Made by a program: the position numbers and the translations under genes. This document shows, in pieces, positions 26,780 through 38,816 of a stretch of DNA of 64,000 nt (positions are counted from its first letter, which is position 1; each line of letters opens with the position of its first letter). The DNA is taken from contig NZ_LWQS01000082.1 of assembly GCF_001650695.1 (NCBI RefSeq), positions 113,876 through 177,875 of the forward strand, in the 5' to 3' direction. The DNA comes from Chloroflexus islandicus. GTDB lineage: Bacteria > Chloroflexota > Chloroflexia > Chloroflexales > Chloroflexaceae. The notes beneath the pieces are model-generated. The model was given only the letters and a program-made list of their open reading frames with translations. It did no database searches and had not been told where the DNA came from.

Positions 26780-29700
26780 GCGCTAACCATACAGTACAAG
26801 AGTGCTCTACCGTGAGCCGAAATTGTTGAAAGTTGTTTTGTTACCCCCTGCAAAATAAAATCAGGCTAGTTTCAGTGCTCTACCGTGAGCCGAAATTGTT
26901 GAAAGAGATTAGTTGGTGACAATGCCATATTTAGTTGGAACTGTTTCAGTGCTCTACCGTGAGCCGAAATTGTTGAAAGTATAGTTACTCTCCAATCGCA
27001 ACTTGCGCGAAGCGCAAGTTTCAGTGCTCTACCGTGAGCCGAAATTGTTGAAAGGCGCAATGTAGACACCGGACGGCAAGCAGAGCCAGTGTTTCAGTGC
27101 TCTACCGTGAGCCGAAATTGTTGAAAGTTCACCGACAGTGCAGCGCCGTCTGCCTACATTGAACGTTTCAGTGCTCTACCGTGAGCCGAAATTGTTGAAA
27201 GGTTGAGTGAAGAACAGAAACTCCTTGCCCTCAACACGATCTTGTTTCAGTGCTCTACCGTGAGCCGAAATTGTTGAAAGGTGACGCGGCGGGCGGTGGG
27301 TTTCGGACGAACGACTTGTAGTTTCAGTGCTCTACCGTGAGCCGAAATTGTTGAAAGTCAGATCGATGATGCTACTGGCATGTTTCAAAAGCTGTTTCAG
27401 TGCTCTACCGTGAGCCGAAATTGTTGAAAGGCGAAACCGCGCCAAACGATGCGTTAGCGATATTTAGGGTTTCAGTGCTCTACCGTGAGCCGAAATTGTT
27501 GAAAGCTCACCAGCCCGCGAGGCGACCAGCGCACCCCCAACCTGTTTCAGTGCTCTACCGTGAGCCGAAATTGTTGAAAGGGACAGGCGATGAGCGAGGC
27601 GGGCGGGGCAGCGGAAGCTGGTTTCAGTGCTCTACCGTGAGCCGAAATTGTTGAAAGTTAACGGATACATACATTTCGCCGCTTGTTTTTGTGCGTTTCA
27701 GTGCTCTACCGTGAGCCGAAATTGTTGAAAGGCCGATTGCCCGTCGCACCAACCGCGCAATGACCGGTGGTTTCAGTGCTCTACCGTGAGCCGAAATTGT
27801 TGAAAGTGACGCTTGAGGAAGCGAGCGTGTTCGCTGAACGCGAGTTTCAGTGCTCTACCGTGAGCCGAAATTGTTGAAAGGCCGCACCGCACCTTGGGCA
27901 GCGACTTGCCCAGACGTTTCAGTGCTCTACCGTGAGCCGAAATTGTTGAAAGAAAACAATGTCGTCGTCATCGAGCGACACGACATCTGTTTCAGTGCTC
28001 TACCGTGAGCCGAAATTGTTGAAAGGACTGCGGCTGACAGAAGTTGTTGAACGATACAACGGTTTCAGTGCTCTACCGTGAGCCGAAATTGTTGAAAGGC
28101 GCGGCGTCACGATGCCATGCGCGCGCAACGCACGATGTTTCAGTGCTCTACCGTGAGCCGAAATTGTTGAAAGTGCCGGGCAAGATGGCCAACCCGTTGC
28201 CGATGATGTCAGTTTCAGTGCTCTACCGTGAGCCGAAATTGTTGAAAGGGCGACATGGCCGCCGCGTGGATGGCCCTGACCGATCGTTTCAGTGCTCTAC
28301 CGTGAGCCGAAATTGTTGAAAGGCGTTGCGTACATCTTACATTATCCGCGTCCAGCCCACGTTTCAGTGCTCTACCGTGAGCCGAAATTGTTGAAAGTGA
28401 CTACCGCTAGTATAACACAACTGGAGGCATTATTAGTTTCAGTGCTCTACCGTGAGCCGAAATTGTTGAAAGCCCCAGCGGGTTGGGGTTGTAGCAGATA
28501 GTGGTGGAGTTTCAGTGCTCTACCGTGAGCCGAAATTGTTGAAAGGCCAGCAGGCGTCGAAACCGCCCACTCGCGGCGGACGGTTTCAGTGCTCTACCGT
28601 GAGCCGAAATTGTTGAAAGATGATAAAAACATCCGTGCTCACCGTCACGATGCAGTTTCAGTGCTCTACCGTGAGCCGAAATTGTTGAAAGACGCGCTGC
28701 AATCCATGTTGCTCAGCGTGCAGGAGCGTTTCAGTGCTCTACCGTGAGCCGAAATTGTTGAAAGCGTCACCGTGCGGCGCTGGCGCAATCGGTGTATCGG
28801 CAACTAACGGAGTTTCAGTGCTCTACCGTGAGCCGAAATTGTTGAAAGGCAATCCCCTTCCGCCTCGATCAGGGCCGCGCTGCGCGTTTCAGTGCTCTAC
28901 CGTGAGCCGAAATTGTTGAAAGCGCGCTGGCGCTCCTCCTCCTCGCGCATCAACCACAGTTTCAGTGCTCTACCGTGAGCCGAAATTGTTGAAAGGCCCA
29001 CTGGTCGAGTTAGTGACCGCCGGCGATCACGTTTCAGTGCTCTACCGTGAGCCGAAATTGTTGAAAGGCAAGGAGGGAACGATGGAATACGCGGGCAAGG
29101 TAATGTTTCAGTGCTCTACCGTGAGCCGAAATTGTTGAAAGCTAGGGCAAGGCACCTATCCACTGTATGGCTATCAGTACGTGTTTCAGTGCTCTACCGT
29201 GAGCCGAAATTGTTGAAAGCGAATTCGCCATAAATGCCTCCAGTTGTGTTATACTAGGTTTCAGTGCTCTACCGTGAGCCGAAATTGTTGAAAGATGATA
29301 AAAACATCCGTGCTCACCGTCACGATGCAGTTTCAGTGCTCTACCGTGAGCCGAAATTGTTGAAAGTCGATGAGGTGTTGGCAACCGAGGCGCACATCCT
29401 CTGTTTCAGTGCTCTACCGTGAGCCGAAATTGTTGAAAGGTTTCACCTCCCAATCGGCATCCGCATTCGCATGTGGTTTCAGTGCTCTACCGTGAGCCGA
29501 AATTGTTGAAAGGCGCGCACCAGTGTGCGCGACATTTATCAGTATGATGTTTCAGTGCTCTACCGTGAGCCGAAATTGTTGAAAGCTTTGGGGCGGCGCT
29601 GGCCGGGCTGGTCGCACTAGCGTTTCAGTGCTCTACCGTGAGCCGAAATTGTTGAAAGACCATCACGAAAATTCATCCGAGCGGGATTCACCGAGTTTCA

Positions 29701-32700
29701 GTGCTCTACCGTGAGCCGAAATTGTTGAAAGCGTTACGCGCCGCTCGATCACCAGTCAATGACCATGAGTTTCAGTGCTCTACCGTGAGCCGAAATTGTT
29801 GAAAGCGGTCTGCTCATCGATCATGAGGAGCGAGAGGCGCTCCGTTTCAGTGCTCTACCGTGAGCCGAAATTGTTGAAAGTTCAGTTTGTCGTCATTTTG
29901 GAGTGGAGCGGAGGGGACAGTTTCAGTGCTCTACCGTGAGCCGAAATTGTTGAAAGAGAGGGGCTTCGGTCGTATGGTCATTATAGCAGACGGAGTTTCA
30001 GTGCTCTACCGTGAGCCGAAATTGTTGAAAGCGACAAACACAATGTCGGCGACGTTGGGGGCAACAGGTTTCAGTGCTCTACCGTGAGCCGAAATTGTTG
30101 AAAGACGAGCTAACCGTGCCGGCCGGCACGCTGTTCAGCGCGGTTTCAGTGCTCTACCGTGAGCCGAAATTGTTGAAAGCACGTTTTGAGCGTGCCAACA
30201 CCGGTTGCCGCCGCTGTTTCAGTGCTCTACCGTGAGCCGAAATTGTTGAAAGATTGCTGTCGATGAGGGAGATGGTCGTCATAGGATCCCGTTTCAGTGC
30301 TCTACCGTGAGCCGAAATTGTTGAAAGCCGGCTGGAGCGGTCAGCTCATACGTCGTCTGCTCGTTTCAGTGCTCTACCGTGAGCCGAAATTGTTGAAAGC
30401 CGGCCCGCACGCTGGTGCGGGCGCACCGGCTCATGTTTCAGTGCTCTACCGTGAGCCGAAATTGTTGAAAGACGCCGACGGTCATTCGCTCGTGCCCGTC
30501 GATGAGTTTCAGTGCTCTACCGTGAGCCGAAATTGTTGAAAGCTGATGCTGGCGACGATGAGAAGTTGCGCATTGTAGGTTTCAGTGCTCTACCGTGAGC
30601 CGAAATTGTTGAAAGTTGTATCTACGCCAAGTTCATGCCGTAAACACAATTCGTTTCAGTGCTCTACCGTGAGCCGAAATTGTTGAAAGCCGCGCACCAT
30701 CAGCATTGAGAGCGATCCACAGCGGTTTCAGTGCTCTACCGTGAGCCGAAATTGTTGAAAGGCAGTTGGGCGATCTCTATGCAACCGCCATTCGGGGTTT
30801 CAGTGCTCTACCGTGAGCCGAAATTGTTGAAAGGCGGCGATCCAGTCGGCGCTGCTGGCGGTGCAGGAGCTGTTTCAGTGCTCTACCGTGAGCCGAAATT
30901 GTTGAAAGGATTGTTCACTTCGAGAACTCCGTGAAGCTGCCGAAGTTTCAGTGCTCTACCGTGAGCCGAAATTGTTGAAAGATTGTGCGGAAGATTTATG
31001 AGCGTTGTTGTAGTGGCATGTTTCAGTGCTCTACCGTGAGCCGAAATTGTTGAAAGCGCAAAGCCCAACCGGTAGAGCAACGGCGGCTCAATGCGTTTCA
31101 GTGCTCTACCGTGAGCCGAAATTGTTGAAAGCCGTTTCTTCATTGCGTGCCCCCTTCCAAGTTCACCTGAGTTTCAGTGCTCTACCGTGAGCCGAAATTG
31201 TTGAAAGGCGACCAATCTTTTACGCGGCAATGTCACGCGAACAGCGTTTCAGTGCTCTACCGTGAGCCGAAATTGTTGAAAGGGATAGTGCCGGGCAACT
31301 GGTGTTATCCCTGTATCGGGAGTTTCAGTGCTCTACCGTGAGCCGAAATTGTTGAAAGTCGTTTAACTCATGCCGCCAAATCACCCGTTTCATGTTTCAG
31401 TGCTCTACCGTGAGCCGAAATTGTTGAAAGCTGCCAGTCGCCGGGCTGTGCGGGCCGGGTCTGCCAGGTTTCAGTGCTCTACCGTGAGCCGAAATTGTTG
31501 AAAGTGGTCCAAGACACTGGGGGAGTGGAGATACTGAGGGGGGGTTTCAGTGCTCTACCGTGAGCCGAAATTGTTGAAAGGGCGGTTAACAGGATTGCGC
31601 CGGCTTGCCAGTCTGCCGGTTTCAGTGCTCTACCGTGAGCCGAAATTGTTGAAAGAGCGCCTGAGCATCGCCTTGACGGAGTGCGTGCCGAAGTTTCAGT
31701 GCTCTACCGTGAGCCGAAATTGTTGAAAGGCCGCCGCACTATTGGTCTGCGTATTGGCATTTGGGTTTCAGTGCTCTACCGTGAGCCGAAATTGTTGAAA
31801 GCATCCTGATGGCCGTGACCGCCGTCGCGCCAGCAATATGTTTCAGTGCTCTACCGTGAGCCGAAATTGTTGAAAGGCGCAAGCGCCGGTGGGTGTTCAG
31901 CGAGTATTATGGTTTCAGTGCTCTACCGTGAGCCGAAATTGTTGAAAGTCCGCTTGGCGACATCGCGCAATTCGCGCAATCGGAGTTTCAGTGCTCTACC
32001 GTGAGCCGAAATTGTTGAAAGCCAGCGCGCGCAACGCCTCCACCACGCGCTGATACAAGTTTCAGTGCTCTACCGTGAGCCGAAATTGTTGAAAGGTGTT
32101 GGGCGTGATCAGCACGCGATACACCTTGGATGGCGTTTCAGTGCTCTACCGTGAGCCGAAATTGTTGAAAGAGCAGCCCACAGCGGGTCGTGCTGCGCGC
32201 GCAGGAAAGTTTCAGTGCTCTACCGTGAGCCGAAATTGTTGAAAGGCGCTGGCCAGCCCCTGTTCAATCCACTGGCGCACCAGTTTCAGTGCTCTACCGT
32301 GAGCCGAAATTGTTGAAAGCATCGCAGTATACCCCACCCCAGACGGGATCGTCTGGGGTTTCAGTGCTCTACCGTGAGCCGAAATTGTTGAAAGCAACGT
32401 CCCCCTCCCGGACATCAGACCAGCGTAGCGCAGTTTCAGTGCTCTACCGTGAGCCGAAATTGTTGAAAGGACTGGCGCGGCGGCCTCGTGGCCGGGCGCG
32501 TCAAGAGTTTCAGTGCTCTACCGTGAGCCGAAATTGTTGAAAGCGCCTCGTCGAAGATGATGGCAGCACCCCGAATGCCGCGGTTTCAGTGCTCTACCGT
32601 GAGCCGAAATTGTTGAAAGGCAAGGCTTTCTAACGCCTTACGCGCCTCTTCGCTACTGTTTCAGTGCTCTACCGTGAGCCGAAATTGTTGAAAGTGTTAT

Positions 32701-35700
32701 GAGGTCTACGTCACAGACAGGGATACCAACAGTTTCAGTGCTCTACCGTGAGCCGAAATTGTTGAAAGCGATCATATCATAACGGAGGATGAGCCATGAG
32801 CCATACAGGTTTCAGTGCTCTACCGTGAGCCGAAATTGTTGAAAGCCAGCGCGCGCAACGCCTCCACCACGCGCTGATATAAGTTTCAGTGCTCTACCGT
32901 GAGCCGAAATTGTTGAAAGTAGTCGCGACCGAGAGCGTGAGCAGTGGGCGGCGTTAGTTTCAGTGCTCTACCGTGAGCCGAAATTGTTGAAAGTCGTCCA
33001 CCCATTCGCGCATCCACGCGCCGCGCACGAGTTTCAGTGCTCTACCGTGAGCCGAAATTGTTGAAAGGCTTCGATCAAGAGCAGCGCGCCTACCGCCGCC
33101 CAGTTTCAGTGCTCTACCGTGAGCCGAAATTGTTGAAAGGTCTCGTCGCCTGCCGGCAGCAGGCGCGCAGTAGGTTTCAGTGCTCTACCGTGAGCCGAAA
33201 TTGTTGAAAGCCATCGTTCCTCCTTTCCATCCCGGCGCCACCAAGGTTTCAGTGCTCTACCGTGAGCCGAAATTGTTGAAAGCCATTACCGCGCGCGACC
33301 TCGCTACCCGCGTGCTCAACGGTTTCAGTGCTCTACCGTGAGCCGAAATTGTTGAAAGCTGGCCTCGCACACCAGCGCCGCGCCGAGAACAGTAAGTTTC
33401 AGTGCTCTACCGTGAGCCGAAATTGTTGAAAGATCAGGCCAATGTCAGCGTCTATGCGACCAGCAATGAGTTTCAGTGCTCTACCGTGAGCCGAAATTGT
33501 TGAAAGCCAAGGCGCCAACGAGCACGCAGCCAAGCGCGTGCTCGAATGTTTCAGTGCTCTACCGTGAGCCGAAATTGTTGAAAGTCAACGGATGATCAAC
33601 GAAGCTGATACGCATATTGAAGTTTCAGTGCTCTACCGTGAGCCGAAATTGTTGAAAGGCGAGATTGACGGCCAACCGCGCCGGCTGGCATGGGGTTTCA
33701 GTGCTCTACCGTGAGCCGAAATTGTTGAAAGATGAGTTAAACGACGGCCGGCCACCGCTGGTGGTCGGTTTCAGTGCTCTACCGTGAGCCGAAATTGTTG
33801 AAAGCCCGCGACGGAGATCAATCCCCCACCAGCGAATGTCAGTTTCAGTGCTCTACCGTGAGCCGAAATTGTTGAAAGCCGCACTCGCTTATTCTGAGTA
33901 GCGCTGCCAATTATGCCAGTTTCAGTGCTCTACCGTGAGCCGAAATTGTTGAAAGTTAGAGTGGTAGTCACGGTGACTACCAATAGGACTTGAAGTTTCA
34001 GTGCTCTACCGTGAGCCGAAATTGTTGAAAGCGGCCAGCCCGTGCATTGCCTGCTCGACGACGTGCAGTTTCAGTGCTCTACCGTGAGCCGAAATTGTTG
34101 AAAGCGTTGGGCGGCGCGTCAATTCCGTCGCGCCGCACATGTTTCAGTGCTCTACCGTGAGCCGAAATTGTTGAAAGCCAACGCTGCGTTATAGCTGACA
34201 TAAACGCGGCGGAAGGTTTCAGTGCTCTACCGTGAGCCGAAATTGTTGAAAGGAAGTTGTATTCGGAAAGGAGTAAGGCGATGGTCATCAAGGTTTCAGT
34301 GCTCTACCGTGAGCCGAAATTGTTGAAAGTCTCGTTATTCTTTCCCCTACCGGCGCGATTGTCGCGTTTCAGTGCTCTACCGTGAGCCGAAATTGTTGAA
34401 AGTTCCGCCGAGGCGCAACTGGTGCGCATGCAACAGTACGGTTTCAGTGCTCTACCGTGAGCCGAAATTGTTGAAAGACAGCAGCCCACAGCGGGTCGTG
34501 CTGCGCGCGCAGGAAAGTTTCAGTGCTCTACCGTGAGCCGAAATTGTTGAAAGACCTGCTCTGGCCGACAACGCGAGAGCTGGTTGAGCGTTTCAGTGCT
34601 CTACCGTGAGCCGAAATTGTTGAAAGCCAATCGATAACGGAGACTTCAGTGACTGGATTCTTAGGTTTCAGTGCTCTACCGTGAGCCGAAATTGTTGAAA
34701 GCGACGGCGAGCATGTCCGCCCCGACCTGTACGTTGTTTCAGTGCTCTACCGTGAGCCGAAATTGTTGAAAGCGCTCAGCAAGCGGGGTTGCTGGGCGGG
34801 CGGGAAAGTGCAGTTTCAGTGCTCTACCGTGAGCCGAAATTGTTGAAAGAATGAAATCCCCGCAACCGACTGGCGATCTGAGCGGTTTCAGTGCTCTACC
34901 GTGAGCCGAAATTGTTGAAAGCCAGCGGAGCGTAATGCTCTGCTTCGTGCGGCTCAACAACAGTTTCAGTGCTCTACCGTGAGCCGAAATTGTTGAAAGC
35001 CGTTGTTGCTGAAGGCGGCGCAGGGAATGCTCGAGTTTCAGTGCTCTACCGTGAGCCGAAATTGTTGAAAGTCTATCGGGGAACCATGAGGTTCGCGATT
35101 GACCGAAACGGTTTCAGTGCTCTACCGTGAGCCGAAATTGTTGAAAGACTCGGCTGCGAGCCGAGGATATCGCGCGGCTCGTTTCTAGTTTCAGTGCTCT
35201 ACCGTGAGCCGAAATTGTTGAAAGCACCCGATCCACTACGAAGCGTTGCGCGTATGCACGCGGTTTCAGTGCTCTACCGTGAGCCGAAATTGTTGAAAGC
35301 GGGAATGCCTTGACGGTGCCAGCTGTTGGCACCGTCAGTTTCAGTGCTCTACCGTGAGCCGAAATTGTTGAAAGGTCTCGAACCCCCTATACCTCATCAA
35401 CACCATACCGTTTCAGTGCTCTACCGTGAGCCGAAATTGTTGAAAGAGACCAAATACCTCGCGGTTCCGCTCGCCCGTCACGTTTCAGTGCTCTACCGTG
35501 AGCCGAAATTGTTGAAAGGGCTTTCGATGTACCAGATGTTAGACCATTTGTACAAGTTTCAGTGCTCTACCGTGAGCCGAAATTGTTGAAAGAAGGCAGG
35601 CATCTGCCTTGCTGTATGCCCATGCTAACACGTGTTTCAGTGCTCTACCGTGAGCCGAAATTGTTGAAAGTCGTTGCTGGCGCGCAGCATTTTGTCGATC

Positions 35701-38662
35701 TTGACGTTTCAGTGCTCTACCGTGAGCCGAAATTGTTGAAAGTTGACAACCCCCATGCAACCGGCCCGATTTCAAAGAAATGTTTCAGTGCTCTACCGTG
35801 AGCCGAAATTGTTGAAAGCCGACGGATGTACTCCACGCCGATCGGCTCAATTCGCAAGTTTCAGTGCTCTACCGTGAGCCGAAATTGTTGAAAGCAAAGC
35901 GCTGGCGGGGAGCGAGCGAATGCAGATTGTTTCAGTGCTCTACCGTGAGCCGAAATTGTTGAAAGTCGGAAACAATTCTCTATTGCGTACAGCGACCAAG
36001 TGGTTTCAGTGCTCTACCGTGAGCCGAAATTGTTGAAAGTCAATTGGTGCTTTGGGTCGTCGCAATACTCGTCGGGTTTCAGTGCTCTACCGTGAGCCGA
36101 AATTGTTGAAAGCATAGCGAGCGCCGAGGTGAGCGTGTTTACTCACGAGTTTCAGTGCTCTACCGTGAGCCGAAATTGTTGAAAGCAAATTGCACGGGAT
36201 CAATCGGGGCGCTGGCAGTCAGTTTCAGTGCTCTACCGTGAGCCGAAATTGTTGAAAGGTATGGGGACATCCTCGCGTTGGAGGAGGTCGACTTTGGTTT
36301 CAGTGCTCTACCGTGAGCCGAAATTGTTGAAAGGCCGCGGACGATGGCGGCGCCGTCACCGTCCGCGGGTTTCAGTGCTCTACCGTGAGCCGAAATTGTT
36401 GAAAGGTGGCCACTTGCCCATCAATGCTAATGGTGCCGTCGTTTCAGTGCTCTACCGTGAGCCGAAATTGTTGAAAGGTGGCGGCGCTGGCATCGTTGGC
36501 GGTGGCAGCACCGGGTTTCAGTGCTCTACCGTGAGCCGAAATTGTTGAAAGTGCGCTCGGCATCACGATTCGGATCGGATTTGCCTTCAAGTTTCAGTGC
36601 TCTACCGTGAGCCGAAATTGTTGAAAGACGGCAACTTTTGCCCCGCGCACCCAGAGTTCTACATTGTTTCAGTGCTCTACCGTGAGCCGAAATTGTTGAA
36701 AGCCAGTCTTCCTTTCTCAAAGAGAGTACTCTTGGCGGTTTCAGTGCTCTACCGTGAGCCGAAATTGTTGAAAGTTCGCTGTAGCGCTTTTTGTTTCGTC
36801 ATTGTCGCGCGTTTCAGTGCTCTACCGTGAGCCGAAATTGTTGAAAGTGTTGCTCTTTTGCATATTCATATCCTTCTTCAGTTAAGTTTCAGTGCTCTAC
36901 CGTGAGCCGAAATTGTTGAAAGGTAGCCACTTCGACGAGGTGGCTACAGGCCTTTGGGTTTCAGTGCTCTACCGTGAGCCGAAATTGTTGAAAGAACCCG
37001 CCTCGCTCGAGAATTCCTCGCGCCTCAGGCGCGGTTTCAGTGCTCTACCGTGAGCCGAAATTGTTGAAAGACGCCGTGTCGGCGTACCTGTTCTTGCGCT
37101 GGTGGCTGTTTCAGTGCTCTACCGTGAGCCGAAATTGTTGAAAGCGCAAGCGCGGGGGACGCGCAAGCCGCTTGCAAGCGTTTCAGTGCTCTACCGTGAG
37201 CCGAAATTGTTGAAAGAAGGACCAGGAGCAGCGGTAACAGAAACTCGACCGCGTTTCAGTGCTCTACCGTGAGCCGAAATTGTTGAAAGGAGCTGGCTAC
37301 TCACGGAACCGGGCACGAATAGTAAGTTTCAGTGCTCTACCGTGAGCCGAAATTGTTGAAAGGAGCTTTCTCGGTGGTGAGGAAGAGAGAGAGAGAAAGG
37401 GTTTCAGTGCTCTACCGTGAGCCGAAATTGTTGAAAGCTCGTCCGCAAACGTTTGGACAAGTTTCTGGTAGAGTGTTTCAGTGCTCTACCGTGAGCCGAA
37501 ATTGTTGAAAGCCTCCGGCGCAGCCGGCAAGAGCGTCAGCGATTGCGTTTCAGTGCTCTACCGTGAGCCGAAATTGTTGAAAGAACGGTGCTGGTTAGCG
37601 CGGACGGCGATTATATCGGTTTCAGTGCTCTACCGTGAGCCGAAATTGTTGAAAGCGAGGAATCCTCGAACGAGGCGGGTTAACCGCCTCGCGTTTCAGT
37701 GCTCTACCGTGAGCCGAAATTGTTGAAAGCTTTTTTTGCGATATCCGATTCATTGCAAGTTGTTTCAAGTTTCAGTGCTCTACCGTGAGCCGAAATTGTT
37801 GAAAGTGGGCAGAGATCGTAGCTCACTATACTGGTGACGATATTGTTTCAGTGCTCTACCGTGAGCCGAAATTGTTGAAAGGCGTGCCGGTTTCACTAGC
37901 GTAGCGAAGCAGTTTCAAGGTTTCAGTGCTCTACCGTGAGCCGAAATTGTTGAAAGCGCACTGCGCCGCCCGCAACAACGGTTGGACTAGAAGTTTCAGT
38001 GCTCTACCGTGAGCCGAAATTGTTGAAAGGGAGGAACGGGGTCGGGCAACGACGCATGGCGTCTTGCCGTTTCAGTGCTCTACCGTGAGCCGAAATTGTT
38101 GAAAGGACGGCAACTTTTGCCCGACGGAACAATTAATATTGATGTTTCAGTGCTCTACCGTGAGCCGAAATTGTTGAAAGAGAGTACTCTTGCCGCGCCA
38201 TGCGGCGCCGTCACCGTCCGGTTTCAGTGCTCTACCGTGAGCCGAAATTGTTGAAAGGCCATTTGCGGCCCGCTACCGGGCGGTGAGGGTGCGCGTTTCA
38301 GTGCTCTACCGTGAGCCGAAATTGTTGAAAGGATTGGCTCCTCGCTGATGAGCTATGCGGCCACAGCCGTTTCAGTGCTCTACCGTGAGCCGAAATTGTT
38401 GAAAGCCTGCTCCAGCGCTACGTCGCGCGCGGTACGGATGTCGGTTTCAGTGCTCTACCGTGAGCCGAAATTGTTGAAAGTATGAGCGCCTTGTTGACGC
38501 GCAGGGCGCATTTATGTTTCAGTGCTCTACCGTGAGCCGAAATTGTTGAAAGATCGCCGCGACAAATGTGCCGTATGGCACGATCACGCGTTTCAGTGCT
38601 CTACCGTGAGCCGAAATTGTTGAAAGAACGGCTCACGCGCGGCAGTGGTGGTATCACGCGCG

Positions 38663-38816
38663 GTTTCAGTGCTCTACCGTGAGCCGAAATTGTTGAAAGC
38701 AGTTGCTCGCCGATGTCGCATCGCTCCACACACCGTTGCGTTTCAGTGCTCTACCGTGAGCCGAAATTGTTGAAAGCAGTTGCTCGCCGATGTCGCATCG
38801 CTCCACACACCGTTGC
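38663..38816 (-). repeat. Tandem duplicate of one repeat-spacer unit
   Basis: Two adjacent 77-bp units (38,663-38,739 and 38,740-38,816) carry the same 40-nt spacer, beginning CAGTTGCTCGCCGATG. This is best explained by unequal crossing-over or slippage between neighbouring repeats rather than two independent acquisitions. Confidence 0.95.

Noticed and set aside
26796..26832. Array transcription from the left end on the plus strand, since the repeat ends in GTTGAAAG
   Set aside because: Plausible from the repeat alone, but the left-most repeat is degenerate and the gap to its left is filled with palindromic repeats rather than a leader-like sequence. The right end has an intact repeat and a promoter.
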